The position numbers and the translations under genes are program-made. The notes below the pieces were generated by a model, which worked only from the letters and a program-made list of their open reading frames with translations, was not told where the DNA came from and made no database searches. 11,914 bases of DNA, taken from positions 1 to 11,914 of the forward strand of contig JAQBTI010000046.1 of assembly GCA_027624995.1 (NCBI GenBank). The letters run 5' to 3'. Below, in pieces: positions 7,701 to 11,914 of the stretch (the first letter of the stretch is position 1; each line of letters starts with the position of its first letter). Origin of the DNA: Chloroflexota bacterium (lineage in GTDB: Bacteria > Chloroflexota > Dehalococcoidia > Lucifugimonadales > CATQGZ01).

Positions 7701-7861
7701 CAGTAAGTGCCGCCGTCCGTAGTCTTCCAGACACCACCCGCACATCCCCCAAAGTAGAAGGTATTACGTTCACTCGGGTCTCCGGCCACCGCCACGACAC
7801 GACCGCCCCTGAACGGCCCGATGCTTCTCCAGTGCAGGGTTCTGAAAGTAGACGCGGTCAA
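4721..7861 (-). CDS. Large VPS10/sortilin-like Asp-box (BNR) repeat protein
   Basis: The 1046-residue protein belongs to the large WD40/YVTN/BNR-like family often annotated as glycosyl hydrolase or VPS10-domain protein. It opens with the family hallmark WRSIGPFRGGRVVAVAGDP. Residues 1-705 form beta-propeller repeats with eleven Asp-boxes (S/T-x-D-x-G-x-x-W/F), at about 47, 102, 153, 211, 261, 307, 348, 499, 566, 619 and 663. Residues 720-880 look like beta-sandwich modules (HRFVWDMRYE, TPGTYAVKLDI). Residues 885-1030 are helical, possibly coiled coil. No signal peptide or membrane segment is visible, so the form encoded here appears cytosolic, although many relatives are exported. Catalytic activity is unproven for most of this family. 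The start is TTG (7859-7861), supported by AGGAGG at 7 nt spacing and a promoter just upstream; there is no ATG at the N-terminus. It is the first gene of the leftward block. Confidence 0.9.
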   Translation of the reverse strand: MTASTFRTLHWRSIGPFRGGRVVAVAGDPSERNTFYFGGCAGGVWKTTDGGTYWRNVSDGYFRTSSVGALAVADSDPAVIYAGMGEACIRSDVSHGDGVYRSTDAGQSWAHVGLDDTRHISRVRVHPDNPDLVYVAALGHAFGPNRERGIFRSKDAGRNWEQVLFKSEDSGAIDLSMDPNNPRIIFAAIWQVRRTPWGLTSAGPESGLWRSTDGGDTWTDLTDSPGMPNGIKGRIGVAVSPAKSGRVWAIVEAADGVLLRSDDNGDTWDRVNDSSIVRQRPFYHQHIFAHPTDPDTMWTLPIQAWRSDDGGRTFSMMTTPHSDNHDLWIDPQDPRRMIEGNDGGACVSFDGGDTWSTINNQATSQFYHATTDTRFPFRVYGTQQDNTAISTPSRSHKGAIVWQDCYPVGPSESGYIAVRPDNPDVVYSGAIGSAPGGGGALLRYDHASGQIRIITVWPEMSYGLGAKDMKYRFQWTFPIVISPHDSGVLYVAGNRVFRSTDEGTSWEAVSPDLTRDDSSKGEPGGGPISRDVSGAEVYCTIFSFAESTHEAGVFWAGTDDGLVHLSQDGGASWTEVTPYGLPEWATVSMIEPSTHDPETAYLAAWNYKLDDYAPYIYRTQDMGATWQSIARGIPDEEFVRVVREDPVRQGLLYAGTETGVYVSWDAGDSWESLRLDLPIAPIHDLVVKDGSLVAATHGRSFWILDDLALLRQLTDQALESSTHLFKPDPAYRLLPILGVLTSERLGDGKNYSIAQGVMATFEGNEAPSGGAARTFLDAGENPPDGVVVTYHLHEPSDAGAILSFQDGKGSVVNRFDVSGDAGMHRFVWDMRYESAREAPGDDAEGLIAGPSLEGPLVTPGTYAVKLDIGGDSQSQTFEVLADPRSEVTEEELAQQLALLLRIRDRLSETHDAINSLRRVRRQARDWQERDGSAEDMLSASAKAVIQKFGPVEDRLISTWSTDERGQMGTPLPKLVEALATLTDVVASTDAPPTNNSYEVFDVLSARIAEQVGMMARILDEDVPAFVEQIHELGIPMVDGSPGSIAS

Positions 7862-7868
7862 CTGGCGG

Positions 7869-7874
7869 CCTCCT
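7869..7874 (-). promoter_or_regulatory. Shine-Dalgarno AGGAGG supporting the TTG start
   Basis: The minus strand carries AGGAGG seven bases before the TTG at 7861. This perfect ribosome-binding site, together with the conserved N-terminal motif starting about ten codons later, supports TTG as the true start of the Asp-box gene. Confidence 0.75.
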
Positions 7875-7891
7875 GTCGGGAATGGACATCG

Positions 7892-7920
7892 ATTCTAGCA
7901 GGCTGTAACCCTGCGGCCAA
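7892..7920 (-). promoter_or_regulatory. Sigma-70-type extended -10 promoter of the leftward operon
   Basis: On the minus strand TTGGCC (7915-7920, 4/6 to the -35 consensus) is followed by exactly 17 bases and TAGAAT (7892-7897, 5/6 to the -10). TGC before the hexamer makes an extended -10. Transcription would begin near 7885, giving a leader of about 24 nt that contains the AGGAGG site. No operator-like repeat is obvious around it. Confidence 0.55.
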
Positions 7921-8374
7921 AGGGTCCGCCTGCCCCATTTGACCTCACACCCACGACTCCCATGGCATTGACAGCGCGCCAACGGTAAGTGGGTTAGACT
8001 TCAGGCGGTTGTCAGGTGATAACGACAGCCACAATTTGAGATGAGATATTCTCGGCTCAATGAGGAGAGGAATGCTACCCGTTCGTCCTCCATCTCGGGG
8101 AGCGGACACAGACTTTCTACGACAGTGATGAATACTCAGGCATTGGGGTCGAGGAGTCAGTGGGGTAAGGTGGCGAGTCAGAGCTAGAGTACGGGAGATA
8201 GTCATGGCCCTTGCCGCTGGCTGAACCCGCTCGCCGTGTTACCCTGTTCCACTCCGTTGGTTTGCAACATGTTTTAGCCCGTCTGGCCGCTCTCCGAAGC
8301 GAATGCCCATTGGAGCCTCTGTGCGCAACCCTTCTTATCGACAGCTACAGATGCACAGCCCCACGGACTGAGCA
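7921..8374. other. Intergenic region between divergent genes, no convincing gene
   Basis: The 454 nt between the leftward promoter and the MFS start hold no protein-like frame. A minus frame at 7945-8205 (86 codons) is compositionally odd and has no good ribosome site. On the plus strand ACGACA (8022-8027), 17 bases and GATATT (8045-8050), each 4/6 to consensus, precede GAGGAG and an ATG at 8072 that opens a 17-codon frame ending at 8125. This could be a cryptic promoter with a leader peptide, or chance. An exact TTGACA at 7968-7973 has no matching -10. Confidence 0.5.
8310..8338 (+). promoter_or_regulatory. Weak candidate promoter of the MFS gene
   Basis: TTGGAG (8310-8315, 3/6 to the -35) lies 17 bases before TCTTAT (8333-8338, 4/6 to the -10), which would place the transcript start about 30 nt upstream of the MFS ATG. 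It is the closest spaced pair I can see, but the match is poor. Confidence 0.22.
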
Positions 8375-9637
8375 ATGCTGCTGCTGATCGGAAATACGAA
8401 CTTTAGGCTCCTCTGGAGCGGCGGACTCCTCATTGCCATTGGAACGTGGACCTTCGTGATGGTCCACGGCTGGCTCACGCTCAACGTGACCGACTCTTCG
8501 CTCTGGGTCGGCGCGGCCACCGGAGCCGGCGGAGTCGGAATGGTCTCGCTCGTCGGCTTGGGCGGTGTCCTCGCTGACAGGCTCCCCCGCCGCCGTTTAG
8601 TAGTCGCCAGCGGGCTCATACGCGCGGCAGCTGCCATATTTCTCGCTATAACAATCCACGCCGACGCAGTGCACCTGTGGCAGATCCTGGGGACGTCATT
8701 CCTCTTTGGGGCCGCCGAAGCGATAAGAGCCCCGTCGTACATGGCGCTGATCGTCGACATCGTCGGACGCGAGCGGGCTATAGGAGCCAATGCGGCAAAT
8801 TTCGCCGCCATGGGCGTCGCGGGCGTTCTGGCGCCACTTATCGGAGCGGGCATCGTAAGCGCCTGGGGCCTCGAATGGGCGTACGTCTTCGTCGTTGGTG
8901 CAGAGCTGGTGGCGGCGATACTGCTGACCGGCATCAAACTTCCGTCTGCCGCCACTCTGAGACGCGGTCTCGCCTCCGGCGAACCGTCCGCTGTCCGCCA
9001 CGAGTCACCTTGGCGCTCCTTCAAGCAGGGGGCCAGTTATGTCTTCAGTACACCAAGAATTCGCACACTGATCCTGATGGGACTGGTGGGTGAGACCTTC
9101 GGTTGGGCGCACATGTCCATGCTTCCAGTTATGGCGAGGGATGTTCTCGGCGCAGGTGTGTCCGGCCTCGGGTACCTTCAGTCCGCCAGCTTCGCCGGCT
9201 TCCTCATATCGACCCTCGCGATGTCGAGTGTTCGTGATATTCCGTACAAGGGTCGGTTCATGGTGGGTGGAGCGGCCGGATTCGGGCTACTCCTGGTCGC
9301 ATTCGCCGCCTCCAGGAGCCTGCCACTCTCGGTGGCCCTGCTCGTGGCAGCATACGCTTCGGGCGCGCTGTACGAGGTCGGTCTGACAACCCTGATCCAG
9401 ACCATAGTCCCCGACCGGATGCGCGGGCGGGTAGTCAGCTTCCAGGCGTTTACCTGGGGCATCAACGGCGTCTCAGGCTTCTACATGGGGGGTTTGGCCA
9501 CCCTGCTCGGCGCCCCGAGCGCGATCGTTATCGGCGCGGGGGTCATGCTGGTCAGCCTCGTCCGATTGGCGCCTGGAGTCTCAAGAATCGAGGAGGAAGG
9601 TGCGGGTGATGAGGCTGATAGACTGGTCCTCGACTAG
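8375..9637 (+). CDS. MFS transporter, MFS_3 / EntS-like group
   Basis: The 420-residue protein is a full-length 12-helix major facilitator, a proton-driven inner-membrane transporter. It opens with FRLLWSGGLLIAIGTW, typical of the MFS_3 group that includes enterobactin and macrolide exporters. The cytoplasmic loop motif A is visible as GGVLADRLPRRR (residues 63-74). In the second half, GVSGLGYLQSASFAGFLIS (261-279) and ALYEVGLTTLIQTIVPDRMRGRVVS (331-355) are characteristic. A hydrophilic loop at about 188-215 separates the six-helix halves, and an acidic tail ends the protein. Members are usually drug or siderophore exporters; substrate and direction are unknown here. A TGA directly precedes the ATG in frame, so the start cannot be further upstream. 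The ribosome site is weak (GGA at 8 nt). The two-domain GH88/105-like gene follows after 202 nt. Confidence 0.93.
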   Translation: MLLLIGNTNFRLLWSGGLLIAIGTWTFVMVHGWLTLNVTDSSLWVGAATGAGGVGMVSLVGLGGVLADRLPRRRLVVASGLIRAAAAIFLAITIHADAVHLWQILGTSFLFGAAEAIRAPSYMALIVDIVGRERAIGANAANFAAMGVAGVLAPLIGAGIVSAWGLEWAYVFVVGAELVAAILLTGIKLPSAATLRRGLASGEPSAVRHESPWRSFKQGASYVFSTPRIRTLILMGLVGETFGWAHMSMLPVMARDVLGAGVSGLGYLQSASFAGFLISTLAMSSVRDIPYKGRFMVGGAAGFGLLLVAFAASRSLPLSVALLVAAYASGALYEVGLTTLIQTIVPDRMRGRVVSFQAFTWGINGVSGFYMGGLATLLGAPSAIVIGAGVMLVSLVRLAPGVSRIEEEGAGDEADRLVLD

Positions 9638-9664
9638 TTTACGAGGACCCCAGGCGGGGTTCTC
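9625..9664 (+). terminator. Two overlapping, mutually exclusive hairpins at the MFS 3' end
   Basis: GGTCCTCG (9625-9632) pairs perfectly with CGAGGACC (9642-9649), an 8-bp stem whose 9-nt loop contains the stop codon. The right arm can instead pair downstream: 9643-9651 with 9656-9664, nine pairs including one G-U and a 4-nt loop. Bases 9643-9649 are shared, so only one hairpin forms at a time. TTCTCT forms the end of the second stem, with no true U-run after it. It is a likely 3' end or an RNA switch-like structure. Confidence 0.45.
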
Positions 9665-9828
9665 TGGCCACCAGGGTGAGCGTTCGTTCCTCATTGCCCT
9701 CGTATGCCGACCGATGATGGCTTAATGGCGGCTCTTTCTCTGTCAAGAGTAAACAACGGCAGTGTGGCTGGCATCTGTGCTACGTTGGTCGCGGCAGCCC
9801 GAGACAGCCGTGAGAAACTGGAATACTT

Positions 9829-9833
9829 AGGAG
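9829..9833 (+). promoter_or_regulatory. Ribosome-binding site of the two-domain protein
   Basis: AGGAG lies six bases before the ATG at 9840, which supports this start. I find no convincing promoter in the 202-nt gap behind the MFS gene. TACGTT preceded by TGC near 9777 is too weak to call. Confidence 0.6.
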
Positions 9834-9839
9834 ACTCTA

Positions 9840-11534
9840 ATGGACATTAACGCCACTATGAAATCTCTGTCGAGGACGCGACCCGATGCATGGGTTGTTG
9901 ACGGTGCAGGCGTGACTCGGACCGAGTCCGTCATCCCTGCGCTAGTTGACAGACGCGCCTACGGTGAGTCGCCAGACACTTTCAGACTCCTCCTCATTGG
10001 CGGTTTGTCGGGAATGCCAAAGGATGTCAACCTCGCGCTTCAAGTCCTCGATGGTCTGATCGATCGGGTCGATGAAACGGCCGGTCGGGTGACACTCAGC
10101 GCCTTACCGTGTGGAAACCCGGACGGCCTAAGGCTAGGGGTCGGACCTGAAAACGGAGCGGGTGGATTTCCGGCAGCCGGATATCCCCCGGCAGATGGCT
10201 TCTTCGAGGACCCTCGAAACCCGGAGAGACGCTATCTGTGGCGCTGGATCACCTTTCAGGCCCCGGACCTCGTGCTCGAGGTGAGGGCATCCGACTCCGG
10301 TGCCATCTGGGAAGCCAACGCGGCCGGGTCACGGTTCGCTCCTGGACTGAATGCCAAAACATTAGGCCAGGACGGTAGCCTCCTCGCAGCCCTTGGACAA
10401 GGTTCCGCGGACGCACCGGGAACAGTGCCAGGGGTGCGCCTTACGGCCCCGCCGAGCGATGCCGCACAAGAAAGCGACAGGCTCTGGAAGATGGTCATCG
10501 TGTCCTCTACCGCGCACTCCCCTGCTCGAGTCGCGCTCGAACAGCGCGCCGGCCGCTCGCGACTTGAGGTCTGTCACGACCTGGCATCGGCGCACGGTCG
10601 GACGTTGAAGCCCGTCAGGTACACCCAAGGCGTTGCGATCAGCGGACGCCTTCGCATGGCCATGTTGGAGCCGGAAACACCCAATCCGCCTGACGATATC
10701 GTTCCGCTGGTCGAGCCTTTCGCGGCCGACCTACGTCTCGCCCTGCCCGAGGCGGGTCTGACCACGGGCCTCGGAGGCCTGGTGTGGGGCGACGAGCTGA
10801 CCGCCGCCACGGGCGACCCCCGATACGCCGCCCTCACGGTCAAGGCGGCGGACTCCTACCGTTCGCGTGGAAAGGGACGGGCCCCCGAGCCGACCTCCCC
10901 CGATTTCCAGGTCGAAGACATGTTCTTTGCAGGGATGCTGTTGGGGCGGGCATTTGGCATTACAGGCAAAGATGTGTACGTCGATATTCAGACGGATTTC
11001 CTGATCAACACGGAGACGCAGCAGGCCGACGGGTTGTTCTGGCACAGCCGCGCGGCGCCATACTATTGGGGAAGGGGTAACGGATTCGCCGCGATGGGGC
11101 TAACGGAGGCGTTGACCTTCCTGCCCGACGATCACCCTGACAGGGGCAAGATTGTGTCCATGATCTCCAGACAGATGGACGCGGTCCGCGATCTCCAGGC
11201 GCCTTCGGGCATGTTCCGGCAGGTAATCGACTTCCTTGGGGCCTACCAGGAGTTCACTTGCACTTGCATGATCGGGTACTCGATAGCCCGAGGGATCCGG
11301 ATGGGCTGGCTCGACCGTTCCTTGAGCGACGTAGCGGCCCGAGCATGGCGTGCGGTGTCGGAGCGGATTGACGACAAAGGGAACGTCGTGGACGCCTGCG
11401 TCGGGACCGGCGGCCAAACGAGCGCACGAGCTTACCTGGACCGCCCCGCAGCCTCTGGATTCGACGACCGCAGCGGAAGCATGGCCCTCTGGTTCGGGAC
11501 CGAGATGGAGCGCCTGTCCAGGACGGAAGCATAA
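9840..11534 (+). CDS. Fusion of degenerate M14-peptidase-like domain and GH88/GH105-like hydrolase domain
   Basis: The 564-residue protein shows two parts. Residues 45-160 resemble an M14 zinc carboxypeptidase or succinylglutamate-desuccinylase fold: FRLLLIGGLSG, VTLSALPCGNPDG and APDLVLEVRA. The zinc ligands expected in GxHGxE and DLHS are replaced by Ser57, Pro60 and Arg149, so this half is probably not a metallopeptidase. Residues about 305-555 resemble the alpha/alpha barrel of GH88/GH105 unsaturated uronyl hydrolases, which remove 4,5-unsaturated uronic acids from lyase products. Visible motifs are VEDMFFAGMLLGRAFG (Asp360 a candidate catalytic residue), DGLFWHSRAAPYYWGRGNGF (398-416), GMFRQVID (457-464) and ARGIRMGWLD (483-492). 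Residues 160-300 are a linker or poorly recognised domain. There is no signal peptide, so the protein is cytosolic. AGGAG precedes the ATG by 6 nt. The GH assignment is good; the substrate is unknown. Confidence 0.82.
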   Translation: MDINATMKSLSRTRPDAWVVDGAGVTRTESVIPALVDRRAYGESPDTFRLLLIGGLSGMPKDVNLALQVLDGLIDRVDETAGRVTLSALPCGNPDGLRLGVGPENGAGGFPAAGYPPADGFFEDPRNPERRYLWRWITFQAPDLVLEVRASDSGAIWEANAAGSRFAPGLNAKTLGQDGSLLAALGQGSADAPGTVPGVRLTAPPSDAAQESDRLWKMVIVSSTAHSPARVALEQRAGRSRLEVCHDLASAHGRTLKPVRYTQGVAISGRLRMAMLEPETPNPPDDIVPLVEPFAADLRLALPEAGLTTGLGGLVWGDELTAATGDPRYAALTVKAADSYRSRGKGRAPEPTSPDFQVEDMFFAGMLLGRAFGITGKDVYVDIQTDFLINTETQQADGLFWHSRAAPYYWGRGNGFAAMGLTEALTFLPDDHPDRGKIVSMISRQMDAVRDLQAPSGMFRQVIDFLGAYQEFTCTCMIGYSIARGIRMGWLDRSLSDVAARAWRAVSERIDDKGNVVDACVGTGGQTSARAYLDRPAASGFDDRSGSMALWFGTEMERLSRTEA

Positions 11535-11798
11535 CGGCAGTGCCGCACATGAGTGGATATTCATAATCTGAACATCGCCGGACAGATAGTACGTCTACTT
11601 CAAGGCCGGCCGGATACCGAGTGCAGCGCTGAATCCAACATCGCCCACCAGGCTATTGCAGGTGACTGTTAGAGGGCGTCCGAGTTTGATGTGGCGAATA
11701 CTGCCTGTCGAACCTGGTACCCTATCGAGGGTGGTTTTGCAGACTACCTAGTAGCCGCTGATTTCAGCCGTTAGATCGACAAAGGACTCCCCAGTCCG
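11535..11798. other. Non-coding stretch after the GH88/105-like gene
   Basis: I see no protein-like frame in these 264 nt. A small CGGC-AGT-GCCG hairpin (11535-11545) abuts the stop codon. GGCCGGCC near 11604 and GCTGA-TT-TCAGC at 11757-11768 are palindromes without evident meaning. A terminator-like hairpin is listed separately. Confidence 0.5.
11719..11738 (+). terminator. Possible intrinsic terminator
   Basis: ACCCT (11719-11723) and AGGGT (11728-11732) enclose an ATCG tetraloop, followed by GG and TTTT (11735-11738). AACC (11711-11714) can also pair with GGTT (11733-11736) across a bulge. It is the only hairpin in the window with a T-run, though it lies 185 nt after the nearest upstream stop codon. 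Confidence 0.35.
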
Positions 11799-11914
11799 AT
11801 GGCACTCAACCTCGACGAACTGATACGCCGCGCGAAGGACTATGTGTGTAGACCGTCAGCGATAATGGGACGCATTTGAGGGTAGGAGAACCCGAGAGAT
11901 TGTGAGGTGGTGTG
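11799..11914 (+). pseudogene. Possible remnant or frameshifted start of a small gene
   Basis: An ATG at 11799 opens MALNLDELIRRAKDYVCRP, which looks like a real amphipathic protein N-terminus, but the frame stops at TGA 11877-11879 after 26 codons. The neighbouring frame is then open from 11866 to the window edge and reads DAFEGRRTREIVRWC. A single indel between about 11863 and 11877 would join the two. From memory, the DELIRRAK start and a later TRE-V motif recall small (about 70-residue) antitoxin-like proteins; this is weak. AAAGGA lies 12 nt before the ATG, further than usual. It could equally be a chance frame. Confidence 0.25.

Noticed and set aside
7968..7973. Exact TTGACA on the plus strand
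   Set aside because: No -10-like hexamer is found 16-18 bases downstream, and the nearest plus-strand gene starts 400 nt away.
7945..8205. An 86-codon minus-strand frame in the large intergenic region
   Set aside because: Composition is irregular, it has no domain-like pattern and no good ribosome site; it is probably a chance frame.
9755..11542. Direct repeat AACGGCAGTG at 9755-9764 and 11533-11542, flanking the GH88/105-like gene
   Set aside because: Ten bases in a GC-rich window can match by chance; there are no other signs of a mobile or integrated segment (no inverted ends, recombinase or composition shift).

Overview
The window is ordinary-looking bacterial chromosome of roughly 60% GC. 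It holds nine protein genes, one of them cut by the left edge, and a possible gene remnant at the right edge. I see no rRNA, tRNA, CRISPR array, insertion sequence or phage gene. The gene mix (a long Asp-box/VPS10-like protein, a D-aminoacylase-type amidohydrolase, an extended SDR, a YCII protein, an MFS_3 exporter and a GH88/105-type protein) resembles Chloroflexota, for example SAR202/Dehalococcoidia-type genomes. That placement is inference from gene content; no phylogenetic marker is present.

Layout. Positions 1-437 (+) are the C-terminal end of an Obg/DRG-type GTPase with a TGS domain. It converges on a leftward block of six genes read from right to left: Asp-box protein (7861-4721), SDR epimerase/dehydrogenase (4664-3837), D-aminoacylase-like amidohydrolase (3765-2389), hemolysin III/PAQR membrane protein (2371-1715), nitroreductase (1628-1014) and YCII protein (893-558). 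A good extended -10 promoter (7892-7920) and a strong Shine-Dalgarno sequence drive the Asp-box gene, which starts at TTG. The first four genes have gaps of 56, 71 and 17 nt and could be one transcript. Gaps of 86 and 120 nt, both containing hairpins, separate the last two.

To the right, after a 513-nt mostly non-coding gap, run two rightward genes: an MFS_3 transporter (8375-9637) and a two-domain protein (9840-11534). The latter joins an N-terminal M14-carboxypeptidase-like domain, with all three expected zinc ligands apparently replaced, to a GH88/GH105-like unsaturated-uronyl hydrolase domain. The last 380 nt hold a possible terminator and a short, apparently broken ORF.

How the genes may work together. 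The GH88/105-like domain, a uronate-dehydrogenase-like SDR, a deacylase and a transporter in divergent units could belong to one catabolic theme (acylated uronate- or amino-sugar-containing material), but this is a hypothesis from proximity. The nitroreductase, YCII and hemolysin III genes look unrelated to it. I did not find a convincing new biological system. The most interesting items are the pseudo-peptidase/glycosidase fusion, the apparent change of metal ligand in the amidohydrolase, and the repeated strong 3'-end hairpins that lack U-tracts.
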